From an uncultured Tenacibaculum sp. (GTDB lineage: Bacteria; Bacteroidota; Bacteroidia; Flavobacteriales; Flavobacteriaceae), in contig NZ_CANMMT010000004.1 in NCBI RefSeq assembly GCF_947499065.1, positions 62,001 through 126,000 of the forward strand: DNA of 64,000 bases, written 5' to 3'. This document shows, piece by piece, positions 7,876 through 16,628 of this stretch (its first letter is position 1; the number at the start of each line of letters is the position of its first letter). Made by a program: the position numbers and the translations under genes. The notes beneath the pieces were generated by a model. The model had not been told where the DNA came from. It did not search any database and saw nothing but the letters and a program-made list of their open reading frames with translations.

Positions 7876-10174
7876 TTTTTAAAACTAATTCTTTGGTTAA
7901 TGGTTGTCCATTAGCCATTTTTTTGATGTTATCGAAAGTAAAAACAAAATCACAACCGTTTTTGTATTCAGAGCATCCATAAGCCGATTTACCTTTTAAA
8001 ACAGTCCCTTTTTTACACTTCGGGCATGTAATTTTATCACTATCGTTTTGAGAAGTTTGTTTAGGAGCAGAAGTTCCTTTCTTTGGTTCTAATTTTAATT
8101 TAAAATCATCATCAAAACGAACCAAGCCTTCAACTTTTTCATCGCCTTGCTTAAAACCTTTTAAATTAGTAGTACAACCTTTGTCAATTAAACGAATAAG
8201 TTGAGTTTCAGAAATCTTTTTACCTAAAAACTGGAAGGCTAAAACAAAATCACATCCGTTTTTATAATTAGAACATCCAAAAGCTGAGTTTCCTTTTAGT
8301 AGTTGACCTTTTTTACACTTTGGACATTCTTTTCCTGCAACTTCTTTCTTTTTAGAAGCTTTTTTCGGTTTTGTAGTTGTGGTCTTAACTGTGGTTTCAG
8401 CAGATAAACGAGCAGTTTTTTTACTTGATCGTACTTCATATACTAAAGTATCTACCATTCGCTTCATCTCTTTTATAAAGTGAGAAGCATTATATTCACC
8501 ACGTTCAATTTCTTTTAAACGTTTTTCCCAAAGACCAGTTAATTCAGCAGATTTTAATAATTCATTATCAATCAAATTAATCAAATCTATACCTGTTTGG
8601 GTTGGAATAATTAACTTCTTTTGACGTTCTATGTATTTTCGTCTGAATAATGTTTCGATAATACTAGCGCGAGTAGACGGGCGACCAATTCCATTTTCTT
8701 TCATTAAGTCACGCATTTCTTCATCATCCACTTGTTTACCAGCTGTTTCCATAGCTCGTAATAAACTTGCTTCTGTATAATTTCGAGGTGGTTTGGTCTC
8801 TTTTTCTAAGAAAGACGGTTCGTGTGGACCTTTTTCACCTTTTTCAAAAGTAGGTAACACATCTTTCTCTTCATTTTTCTTAGTATCTATACCAAATTCA
8901 AAAACTTCACGCCAACCTTTGGTCAAAATTTCTTTTCCAGAAGTTCTAAAAGGAACTTTGTCAGCTTCTCCTTTTACTTCCGTTTTTGCAATATCACTAT
9001 CAGGATAAAAAACAGCAATAAATCTACGAGCAATTATATCGTACACTTGTTGTTGATTATACTGTAAATTGATTTCTATTCCTGTAGGAATGATAGCATG
9101 GTGATCTGTAACTTTTTTATCGTTAAATACTTTGGTCGATTTACGAATTTTCTTTCCTAATAAAGGTTGTGTTAAACTTGCAAATTGCTTTAACCCTTTT
9201 AAAATATTAGGAACTTTAGGATAAATATCATTTGGTAAGAAAGTAGTATCTACTCTAGGGTAGGTAACTACTTTCATTTCATATAATTTTTGAACTATTT
9301 TTAAAGTTTCATCAGCAGAGAAACCAAATTTATTATTACAATATACTTGTAATCCAGTTAAGTCAAATAACTTAGGAGCATATTCTTTTCCTTTCTTTTT
9401 GGTTACAGATGTTATTTCAAAATCAGCTTCTTTTACCTTGTTAGCAAAAGCTTCACCATCTTCCTTTTTTAAAAAACGACCTTCTTCACAGCTAAAAAGT
9501 GTGTTTCTATATAAGGTTTGAAGTTCCCAATAAGGTTGAGGTTTAAAATTCTGAATTTCCTTAAATCGATTAACCAACATGGCTAGGGTAGGAGTTTGTA
9601 CTCTACCTATGGAAAGCACTTGCTTGTAACCTCCAAACTTTACTGTGTATAATCGAGTAGCATTTAACCCCAGTAACCAATCACCTATAGCACGGGAAAA
9701 ACCTGCATAATATAGATTGTTGTAATCGTCGTTATTTTTTAGATTTTCAAAACCTTCTTTAATAGCTTCTTCAGTTAAGGAAGAAATCCATAATCGTTGA
9801 ATTTCACCGGTATAACCTGCTTGATTAATAACCCATCTTTGAATCAATTCTCCTTCTTGCCCAGCATCCCCACAGTTGATAACTACATCAGCTCTTTCAA
9901 ATAATCCTTTAACAATATTAAACTGTTTTTGAATACCAGAATCTTCCGTTACTTTAGTGTCAAATTTATCTGGAAGCATGGGTAAATTATTTAAATCCCA
10001 GCTTTTCCAGTGAGGTTTGTAGTCTTTGGGTTCTAAAAGTGTACATAAATGACCGAATGTATAAGTAACCGCATAGCCATTACCTTCGAAATATCCATCT
10101 CGTTTGGTATTGGCTCCTAAGATATTAGCAATTTCACGGGCTACACTTGGCTTTTCGGCGATACAAACTTTCAT
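7859..10174 (-). CDS. topB: DNA topoisomerase III with two C-terminal zinc ribbons
   Basis: A 771-residue type IA topoisomerase that passes single strands and decatenates DNA. The TOPRIM domain opens with CIAEKPSVA at 4-12 and has the acidic GDAGQEGEL at 102-110; SIGRVQTPTLAML at 188-200 follows; the catalytic Tyr305 is in TYPRVDT; ENGIGRPSTRA marks the domain IV region. Two four-cysteine zinc ribbons (CPKCKKG...GC...GCDF) lie near residues 614-645 and 715-745. A Lys-rich linker precedes them. It lies 86 bases downstream of the FISUMP gene on the same strand. The overlap with trmH is tail-to-tail. Confidence 0.95.
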   Translation of the reverse strand: MKVCIAEKPSVAREIANILGANTKRDGYFEGNGYAVTYTFGHLCTLLEPKDYKPHWKSWDLNNLPMLPDKFDTKVTEDSGIQKQFNIVKGLFERADVVINCGDAGQEGELIQRWVINQAGYTGEIQRLWISSLTEEAIKEGFENLKNNDDYNNLYYAGFSRAIGDWLLGLNATRLYTVKFGGYKQVLSIGRVQTPTLAMLVNRFKEIQNFKPQPYWELQTLYRNTLFSCEEGRFLKKEDGEAFANKVKEADFEITSVTKKKGKEYAPKLFDLTGLQVYCNNKFGFSADETLKIVQKLYEMKVVTYPRVDTTFLPNDIYPKVPNILKGLKQFASLTQPLLGKKIRKSTKVFNDKKVTDHHAIIPTGIEINLQYNQQQVYDIIARRFIAVFYPDSDIAKTEVKGEADKVPFRTSGKEILTKGWREVFEFGIDTKKNEEKDVLPTFEKGEKGPHEPSFLEKETKPPRNYTEASLLRAMETAGKQVDDEEMRDLMKENGIGRPSTRASIIETLFRRKYIERQKKLIIPTQTGIDLINLIDNELLKSAELTGLWEKRLKEIERGEYNASHFIKEMKRMVDTLVYEVRSSKKTARLSAETTVKTTTTKPKKASKKKEVAGKECPKCKKGQLLKGNSAFGCSNYKNGCDFVLAFQFLGKKISETQLIRLIDKGCTTNLKGFKQGDEKVEGLVRFDDDFKLKLEPKKGTSAPKQTSQNDSDKITCPKCKKGTVLKGKSAYGCSEYKNGCDFVFTFDNIKKMANGQPLTKELVLKIISSN

Positions 10175-10260
10175 TAATATAGTTTAGAAATTCGAAATTA
10201 ATAAAATATTTATGAAAGTAAGAAAAGGATTTTAGATATGTTTTTGTTTAGCAAATAGTG

Positions 10261-10947
10261 CTAATCTTTAACACATCGACAAGACAAAGCCATGTTGGTA
10301 TTATTGTTTTTGTCTTCCCATTTATTAACAAAAGTTTTTCCACTAAACATAAATCGAGCAGTAGCTATATTATTTTGGGTTGATGACCAAAATGCTGCTG
10401 CAAATCCTAAACCTTCAAAACCTTTTGGAAGCCCTGTTTTTCCTGTATCAAAATAACCAGCAGGAAGTACATTGAATTTAAGTTTGTTGGTGTTATTAGT
10501 TTCATTATTCCAATGCTCTACGCTTCTCAAATGTATAGCATGTTCACCACGCCAACCACCTTTGCTAATAAAAGAAGAAGGCATTCCGTGAGCTATTTCT
10601 AATTCGTCCCATTCTTTATCAGAAGGAATATACCAGCCTTTTGGACAAGCATCTTTTAATGAATTTAAGTTATATAATCGACCATAAGCTCTAGAAGGAT
10701 TGTTAGGGTTTATCATAGAGCCAGAAGAGTTGTAACGTAAATTTTCCGCCATCCATGTTTTGTTTGCAATTCGAACAGTTTTGTAAGTCTCACCATCTCT
10801 TGAATCTGTCAGATTACTTTGAACTATTAGAGTCTTTGGTTTAGGTGGGGTATTAGCTTTTTGCTTTTTGTTTGTACAATTAAAAAAAACAATAAGTAGA
10901 AAGGTATATAGAAATAAATTGATGTTATATTTATATAATTTAGTCAT
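10261..10947 (-). CDS. FISUMP-domain lipoprotein
   Basis: A 228-residue predicted lipoprotein. The N-terminal hydrophobic stretch ends at Cys24 (FFNC), which looks like a lipobox with an unusual -1 Asn. The body is a Fibrobacter succinogenes major paralogous domain: DSRDGETYKTVRI, WMAENLRY, ACPKGWYIPSDKEWDELE, LPAGYFD and FWSSTQ are its hallmark segments. Such domains are found in surface proteins of Bacteroidota; their ligand is not known. The start codon overlaps the end of the upstream oxygenase-WD40 gene by 8 bases, suggesting coupled translation and a shared role. Confidence 0.85.
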   Translation of the reverse strand: MTKLYKYNINLFLYTFLLIVFFNCTNKKQKANTPPKPKTLIVQSNLTDSRDGETYKTVRIANKTWMAENLRYNSSGSMINPNNPSRAYGRLYNLNSLKDACPKGWYIPSDKEWDELEIAHGMPSSFISKGGWRGEHAIHLRSVEHWNNETNNTNKLKFNVLPAGYFDTGKTGLPKGFEGLGFAAAFWSSTQNNIATARFMFSGKTFVNKWEDKNNNTNMALSCRCVKD

Positions 10948-12424
10948 TGATTTTTGTTAACGATTCAATATCCCAAGTTTTGATAGTTCCATCATAAGAA
11001 GCACTTATCAAAGTATTTGAATTTAAAGTTTCTACGGATTGAACAAAATTTAAGTGTTTAAATGTGGATATTAGATTACCTTTTAAGTTCCATATTTTAA
11101 CTGAATTATCTTCTCCTCCAGAAGCAATATAATTATTATTTAAAATTTTTATAGACCTAATGGTTTCGGAATGTGCTTGGAATGTTTTTATACTAGAAAG
11201 ACTAAAATCATTTTTTAAAGTTCTAATAGTAATTTCACCATTTAAATTTCCACTAATTAATTGTTTTGTGTGATTATTAAATGTGATACTAATAATTGGA
11301 GAAGTTTCATGAAAAGTATATATAGATTTTTCGTTATTAATATTCCAAATTTTAATAGAACAATCTTCAGAGCATGAAGCAAGAGTATAGTTGTTGATTT
11401 TTGTTGTTTGCCAAACCCAATTGCTATGTTCATCAAAAGTTTTTAGAACCCTACCATTAAGTTTTACTATTTTGATAGTGTTATCACCACTACTAGATAC
11501 AAATGTATTATTTGTTAAGCGGCACAATGAAAGAATAACAGCCGAATGAATTTTAATTTTATTTAGTATTTTATAATTTTTCCAAACAATTATTTGTTTA
11601 TCTCTAGAACCAGAAATAAAAATATTGTTATTTATTTTTTCAATACATAAAACAGAATTTAGATGGCCTTTTAAAGAAGTTTTTAGTTTTCCTAAGTTAG
11701 TCCAAACTCTTATTTCTTTATCTCGACCACCGCTCAAAATAATTTCATCATTATTTTTTAATAAAGACCAAATATAACCTAGGTGCCCAAAAAATGGTTG
11801 TAAGTTTTTGTTTTCCTTTTTTTTGGAATATAGAATATCACTCCTTAAAACAAATTTTTCACCTTGTGTTAATATTTCGCCTTCGTGCCAAACATTATGG
11901 TCAAAAACAATCAAATCTCCCTGTTTAGGGATATATGATGCCCAAACTTTATTTGTGCTTTTAGTTTCGAAAAATAAGGTTTTACCTCCTTTGAATTCAG
12001 TTGCATCATTTAAATAGATCATAAATGTTAACTTTGATTGAGTTACATAATCTTCATAATGAATACCATCGAGGTGTCTTTTAAAATACTGATTGCTTGA
12101 GTACTTACAAAACCTAAGTCTATTGTTTAATTTTTTTAAATGCCAAATTCCATTTTCTGATTCAATGCTAGAGTTGATTTCTAAGGTTTTTGGTAAAAAA
12201 GGCTTTACCTGTTTGAAAAGATAACTAGATAAATCATTATCATTAATTACAGTTCTTTCATTATTCCTATAATGTGTAGGGTAGTTTGTGATAGCTTCTT
12301 GAAAAGAACTTTTAATATTGTTATTTAAAAACTTTTTGCATTCAGCTTTAGAAAAAAGAGAAGGAACTACAAAACAGATAAGGTCTGAATCTGGTAAAAT
12401 ATTTTGCGTTTTTAAGTTTGTCAA
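10940..12424 (-). CDS. 2-oxoglutarate/Fe(II) oxygenase fused to a seven-bladed WD40 propeller
   Basis: The longest frame begins at 12514 but overlaps csaA by 77 bases and gives a leucine-rich N-terminus that is csaA read out of frame; I prefer the TTG at 12424, just past the csaA stop (494 residues). The first about 200 residues are a prolyl-4-hydroxylase-like double-stranded beta helix: His117-x-Asp119 (RHLDG), distal His180 in VWHEGE, and Lys190 or Arg194 for 2-oxoglutarate. From about 213 to the end I count seven WD-type repeats whose last strands are IRVW, IIVW, IKIV, IKIW, ITIR, VKIW and IKTW. The oxygenase may hydroxylate a protein bound by the propeller; that is inference. There is no signal peptide. 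The next gene overlaps it. Confidence 0.82.
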   Translation of the reverse strand: MTNLKTQNILPDSDLICFVVPSLFSKAECKKFLNNNIKSSFQEAITNYPTHYRNNERTVINDNDLSSYLFKQVKPFLPKTLEINSSIESENGIWHLKKLNNRLRFCKYSSNQYFKRHLDGIHYEDYVTQSKLTFMIYLNDATEFKGGKTLFFETKSTNKVWASYIPKQGDLIVFDHNVWHEGEILTQGEKFVLRSDILYSKKKENKNLQPFFGHLGYIWSLLKNNDEIILSGGRDKEIRVWTNLGKLKTSLKGHLNSVLCIEKINNNIFISGSRDKQIIVWKNYKILNKIKIHSAVILSLCRLTNNTFVSSSGDNTIKIVKLNGRVLKTFDEHSNWVWQTTKINNYTLASCSEDCSIKIWNINNEKSIYTFHETSPIISITFNNHTKQLISGNLNGEITIRTLKNDFSLSSIKTFQAHSETIRSIKILNNNYIASGGEDNSVKIWNLKGNLISTFKHLNFVQSVETLNSNTLISASYDGTIKTWDIESLTKIND

Positions 12425-12437
12425 AGTGAACTGATTT

Positions 12438-12785
12438 TTACCCAATTCTAGTTCCGTTTTTAATATTTCTTTCAGGAGCAATAAGAGTAACTTCTTTGTT
12501 GTCACCAATACCACCTAAAACTAAACATTCACTCATCATATTTGCAATTTGCTTTTTAGGAAAGTTAACAACGGCAATAATTTGATTTCCTATTAACTCC
12601 TCTGGAGTGTATAACTTAGTGATTTGTGCAGAGGTTTTTTTAATACCAAATTCTCCAAAATCAATTTGCATTTTATAAGCAGGATTTTTTACTTCTTTAA
12701 ATTCTTCAGCACTGATAATTGTTCCGATTCGCATTTCAACTTTAGTAAAATCATCCCAAGTTAAAGTGTTAGTTATTTCTTTCAT
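12438..12785 (-). CDS. csaA: CsaA-like tRNA-binding domain protein
   Basis: A 115-residue stand-alone tRNA-binding (EMAP/OB-fold) domain protein. WDDFTKVEMRIGTI at 10-23, NPAYKMQIDFGEFG, KKTSAQIT, QIIAVVNFP and the C-terminal APERNIKNGTRIG follow the family throughout, and the length is that of CsaA. In Bacillus CsaA is described as a secretion-linked chaperone; the native role in Bacteroidota is uncertain and it may bind RNA. It starts 2 bases after the stop of meaB and so is almost certainly cotranscribed with it. Confidence 0.9.
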   Translation of the reverse strand: MKEITNTLTWDDFTKVEMRIGTIISAEEFKEVKNPAYKMQIDFGEFGIKKTSAQITKLYTPEELIGNQIIAVVNFPKKQIANMMSECLVLGGIGDNKEVTLIAPERNIKNGTRIG

Positions 12786-12787
12786 AG

Positions 12788-13858
12788 TTATTTATTTAAT
12801 AGTCTATTTGCAGCAGCAAAAGGTGTTGTTTTTCCATTTTCTAATTTGATAAGCTCATTATTTAATAATTCTTTAATAGCAGAATTGTTATAGAAATTAT
12901 CTTTTAATTGCTGGTTTATGGTTTCCAATAACCAATACCTGTTTTGAGCATTTCGTTTCGTGTCAAAGTAATTACTTTCTATTGCAGCACTTATATATTC
13001 ATTAATCATTTGATATACATTATCAACTCCTTTGTTGTGAAGCGCACTAGCTAGTAAAACTTTAGGTTGCCATCCGCTATCTTTAGGTGGATATAAATGT
13101 AACGCTCTATTAAACTCAACTTTAGCAATCTTAGCGTTTTTCTCATTACCACTATCAGCTTTGTTGATTACAATAGCATCAGCCATTTCAATAATTCCAC
13201 GTTTAATACCTTGTAGTTCATCACCAGCACCAGCAAGTTTTAAGAGTAAGAAAAAATCTGTCATTGAGTGTACCGCAGTTTCAGATTGACCAACTCCAAC
13301 GGTTTCAATAATAATGGTGTCAAATCCAGCGGCCTCACATAAAATAATACTTTCACGAGTTTTTTGAGCTACACCACCTAGAGAAGTACCAGAAGGAGAA
13401 GGTCTGATAAATGCATTTTCATCAGTAACTAATTGTTCCATTCGAGTTTTATCTCCTAAAATACTTCCTTTGTTAATAGAACTACTAGGATCAACAGCTA
13501 AAACGGCTACTTTTTTTCCTAAAGAAGTAAGGTGTTTTCCTAAAGCTTCAATAAAAGTACTCTTACCAACTCCAGGTACACCAGTAATACCTATTCTAAC
13601 AGATTTATTGGCATGAGGTAAACAAGCTTCTAAAATTTCGTTAGCTTGTTTTTGATGTTTATTATTTGTGCTTTCAACTAAAGTAATTGCTCTACTTAAA
13701 AAAGGAATATTACCCGCTAAAATATGATTTACGAATTCTAGAGTTGTAGTTCTTTTTTTTCTGTTTAATTTTATTTTTTCAGCAGAAGATTTACTGGTTG
13801 TTTCTGGTTGAGAAACACCATCTTTTTCAGAAAGAGCAGATTTGTTTTTGTCAGTCAT
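12788..13858 (-). CDS. meaB: Methylmalonyl-CoA mutase-associated GTPase MeaB
   Basis: A 356-residue G3E-family P-loop GTPase that protects and reloads adenosylcobalamin on methylmalonyl-CoA mutase. GVPGVGKST at 93-101 is the Walker A motif; DPSSSINKGSILGDKTRM is the family-specific switch region; ETVGVGQSE and VINKADSG are the G3 and G4 equivalents. A charged N-terminal extension of about 35 residues precedes the family core. The mutase itself is not in the window. First gene of a minus-strand run with csaA, the oxygenase-WD40 gene and FISUMP. Confidence 0.95.
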   Translation of the reverse strand: MTDKNKSALSEKDGVSQPETTSKSSAEKIKLNRKKRTTTLEFVNHILAGNIPFLSRAITLVESTNNKHQKQANEILEACLPHANKSVRIGITGVPGVGKSTFIEALGKHLTSLGKKVAVLAVDPSSSINKGSILGDKTRMEQLVTDENAFIRPSPSGTSLGGVAQKTRESIILCEAAGFDTIIIETVGVGQSETAVHSMTDFFLLLKLAGAGDELQGIKRGIIEMADAIVINKADSGNEKNAKIAKVEFNRALHLYPPKDSGWQPKVLLASALHNKGVDNVYQMINEYISAAIESNYFDTKRNAQNRYWLLETINQQLKDNFYNNSAIKELLNNELIKLENGKTTPFAAANRLLNK

Positions 13859-13957
13859 ATCAAGTGAAAACGAAATAATAATGTAAATTTAGAAATAAAA
13901 TTTAGCAAAAATGCAACACTAGGAAAAAAGTATCGTCTTTAGTATAAGAAATCAAAA

Positions 13958-14512
13958 ATGAAACCAACTAAACAGCTACATCAATCGGTAATAGATGCAT
14001 GTAAAAACAACGATGCAAAAGCACAAATGCAATTGTATGATTTGTATTGCGAAGCTATGCATACAATTGCAAGTCGTTATGTAAAAGATGCTTATGTAGC
14101 TGAAGATATAATGCAAGAGGCATTTATAAAAGCGTTTAAAAATATTCAATATTATAAAGAGGAAGTCGCTTTTGGAGCTTGGTTAAAAAAAATTGTAATT
14201 AATCAGAGTATAGATTGGTTAAAGAAAAAGAAAGTAGAGTTGATTTCTATTAATGATGAAGTAACTACAATGATAGATGATGATAATGAGGATTGGAATG
14301 TGGCAGCTACAATATCATATCAACAAATAGTAAGTTGTATAGAAAAATTAAAAGAAAAGTATAGAGTTGTATTAACCTTGTTCTTGTTAGAAGGTTATGA
14401 TCATAGAGAGATTTCACAAATATTAGGAATTTCAGAAGTAACCTCTAGAACACACTTGTTAAGAGGTAAGAAAAAAGTACAAGAACAATTAAAAGCAGTA
14501 CACCATGTCTAA
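13958..14512 (+). CDS. ECF-type RNA polymerase sigma factor
   Basis: A 184-residue sigma-70 family factor with only regions 2 and 4. Region 2 spans about 22-90 (YCEAMHTIASRYVKDAYVAEDIMQEAFIKAF, split here into its typical DIMQEAF core) and region 4 about 125-175, with the helix-turn-helix HREISQILGISEVTSRTHL. The 3' end overlaps the next gene by 8 bases, and that product has the layout of an anti-sigma factor. Target promoters are unknown. The operon is divergent from meaB. Confidence 0.9.
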   Translation: MKPTKQLHQSVIDACKNNDAKAQMQLYDLYCEAMHTIASRYVKDAYVAEDIMQEAFIKAFKNIQYYKEEVAFGAWLKKIVINQSIDWLKKKKVELISINDEVTTMIDDDNEDWNVAATISYQQIVSCIEKLKEKYRVVLTLFLLEGYDHREISQILGISEVTSRTHLLRGKKKVQEQLKAVHHV

Positions 14513-15083
14513 AAAAGATATTAGAGAAATATTAAAAGAAGATGTTGAGAAACGAGCTGAATTGTCAGCAAATCATAGAATGCGTTTTCAACAGAGGTTG
14601 ATGGAAGAGTTGCATGAGAAACCATCAAAGAAAAAGTCATATCAATGGCTATATGTTGCAGCATCTATAGTTGTACTTTTAGGTTTAGGAATTAAATTTT
14701 ATCCTATTGGAGGAGTTGAAATAGTTGAATCTACTGTTGTTGAAAAGCCTAATCCTTTAGATAATCAAATTAGTTTAGGAAATGTATCTCCTGAGTTAAA
14801 AACCTTAGAAACATATTACGTAAATACGATAAACTACGAATTAAGTCAGTTAGAATTAACTGAAGATAATAAAGAATTATTTGATGGTTATTTATCTAAA
14901 ATAGGAGAATTAACCAAAGAATATAAGTCGTTAACCGAAGAGCTCAATAAAAAAGGAGTTAACGATGATACTATCAATGCATTGATTGGAAATCTGCAAT
15001 TGCGTTTACAGCTGTTAAAACGTATGCAAAAACAATTAAAAGAATTTAAAAATCCAACTCAAAATGACATTCAAACGATTTAA
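14505..15083 (+). CDS. Single-pass membrane protein, probable anti-sigma factor
   Basis: A 192-residue protein with a charged cytoplasmic N-terminus (about 45 residues), one membrane helix at about 46-66 (WLYVAASIVVLLGLGI) and a helical extracytoplasmic domain with long Lys/Glu/Leu segments that may form a coiled coil. It overlaps the sigma gene by 8 bases and the following DUF4097 gene by 20. Position and topology argue for an anti-sigma factor, although I see no zinc-binding HxxxCxxC motif. Assignment is by context. Confidence 0.72.
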   Translation: MSKKDIREILKEDVEKRAELSANHRMRFQQRLMEELHEKPSKKKSYQWLYVAASIVVLLGLGIKFYPIGGVEIVESTVVEKPNPLDNQISLGNVSPELKTLETYYVNTINYELSQLELTEDNKELFDGYLSKIGELTKEYKSLTEELNKKGVNDDTINALIGNLQLRLQLLKRMQKQLKEFKNPTQNDIQTI

Positions 15084-16518
15084 AATAAGTGCTTTAGTTT
15101 TACTGCTAACTACGGCAGTATCTGCACAGAAATACAATAAGAAATTTAGTGAAAATTTCAATACTAATAAAGATGTATTGGTGAATATTAATGCTTCAAA
15201 TGCAGAGATAGATGTAACTACATGGAACAAGAATGAAGTTTCAGTAGAAGCTGTTATAGAAGTAGAAGGGCTAGAGAAAAAAGAAGCTGAAAAGTATTTA
15301 AAAAATTGGGGATTTGAAGCTCTAGGAAATAAAAGTAAGGTACAAATCAGTGCTAATAAAAATAGGTTTAATTCTATAGGTAATGATAATATTGTATACT
15401 TTAATTCATCAGGAAATAACCTTCCTAAGATATATGAATTTTATAATGATAACGATGACGATGATATTATTATAATTCCAGAAATAGATAATATAGAAAT
15501 TCCAGATGTAGTAATTCCAGAAATTAACTTTGAAGAGATTGCTTTTGGTGTAGAGCTTGAGGAGTTTGATTTTGATAAGTATGCTAAAGATGGAGATAAT
15601 TATTTTTTTCAATGGAAAGATGAAACAAATGATATTACTATAAAATCAAAAAAAGAATGGGAAAAGTTTAAGAAAAGTAAAAAATACAAAAAGCTTAAAA
15701 AGAAATTAAAAGAAGAAAGAAAAAAATTAAATAGAAAAAAGAAAAGAGAACTTCTAGAAGCTAAAAAAGAAGTGCTGGAAAAACAAAAAGAGCTAAAAGA
15801 AAAAGTAAAGAAAAGAGAAAGAGAACTAAGATTAATGTTGATTGAATCTAAAAGAAATAAATTTCTTAAAAAAATGGGTAAAAACCCATCAAGTTATAGT
15901 TACTCGTATTCAACAGAAGGAAATGATTTTACGGTAAATGGGAAAAAAATAAAAGTAACTAAAAAGATCGTTATCAAAGTGCCAAAGAATGCTACTTTCG
16001 ATTTAAATACACGTCATTGTAAAGTCAAATTACCAAAAACGAAAGCTTCAGGTAAAGTAAGTTATGGTACTTTCAAGGCAGATGTGTTAAATGGAGGAAA
16101 GTTAAATGTATCTTATTCTCCAGTAACTATAAATTCATTAAACGCCTGTACGTTGTTCTTAAATAATGTAACCGATGCTCATGTAGCATCGGTTGCTAAT
16201 ACAACTTTAGATACAAATTCATCTGGAGTAATAGTAGATAATATCTATGATAATGTAGAGTTGATTAACAAATTTGGAGAGTTAACAATCAAGAAAATAC
16301 ATCCTAATCATAACAATTTTAAAGTATATTTAAATTATTCAAGTGCTGGGATAAATGTATTAGATATGCAAGGAGAACTAAAATTTGATGTTAGCGATAA
16401 TATGAGAACTTTAAAAAATGGAGATTTAAAATTTAATGGAGATTTTATAATAACTTCAAAAAATAAAACTGTAGAAATTAAAGGGAAATACAGTCAATTA
16501 ACCTTAAAAAAACAATAA
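15064..16518 (+). CDS. Exported DUF4097-like beta-helical protein with acidic and lysine-rich inserts
   Basis: A 484-residue protein with a signal peptide (MTFKRFKISALVLLLTTAVSAQ). The N-terminus (VLVNINASNAEIDVTTWNKNEV) and C-terminal half, with repeated short strands, are typical of the DUF4097 family of putative adhesins. Between them lie an Asp/Glu/Ile-rich segment at about 127-180 and a Lys/Glu-rich predicted coiled coil at about 192-270, both unusual. Its start is inside the upstream membrane protein gene, in another frame, so the three genes form a tight operon. It may be the target or sensor partner of the sigma/anti-sigma pair. Confidence 0.8.
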   Translation: MTFKRFKISALVLLLTTAVSAQKYNKKFSENFNTNKDVLVNINASNAEIDVTTWNKNEVSVEAVIEVEGLEKKEAEKYLKNWGFEALGNKSKVQISANKNRFNSIGNDNIVYFNSSGNNLPKIYEFYNDNDDDDIIIIPEIDNIEIPDVVIPEINFEEIAFGVELEEFDFDKYAKDGDNYFFQWKDETNDITIKSKKEWEKFKKSKKYKKLKKKLKEERKKLNRKKKRELLEAKKEVLEKQKELKEKVKKRERELRLMLIESKRNKFLKKMGKNPSSYSYSYSTEGNDFTVNGKKIKVTKKIVIKVPKNATFDLNTRHCKVKLPKTKASGKVSYGTFKADVLNGGKLNVSYSPVTINSLNACTLFLNNVTDAHVASVANTTLDTNSSGVIVDNIYDNVELINKFGELTIKKIHPNHNNFKVYLNYSSAGINVLDMQGELKFDVSDNMRTLKNGDLKFNGDFIITSKNKTVEIKGKYSQLTLKKQ

Positions 16519-16628
16519 TCTATAGTAAAAATAATTACTTTAAATTTTTATAAAATTGCTAACAAATTCTTTTTCATTATTCTTCATAAAGTGACTATCT
16601 TTAGCATCTGTTAATAGTCACTATTTCT

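Noticed and set aside
8000..8340. Near-repeated sequence at the end of topB
   Set aside because: It corresponds to two zinc-ribbon domains of the same family, a normal feature of TopB, not a recent DNA duplication.
12425..12514. ATG start of the oxygenase-WD40 gene at 12514
   Set aside because: It overlaps csaA by 77 bases, and the added residues are csaA read in another frame with a poly-leucine run.
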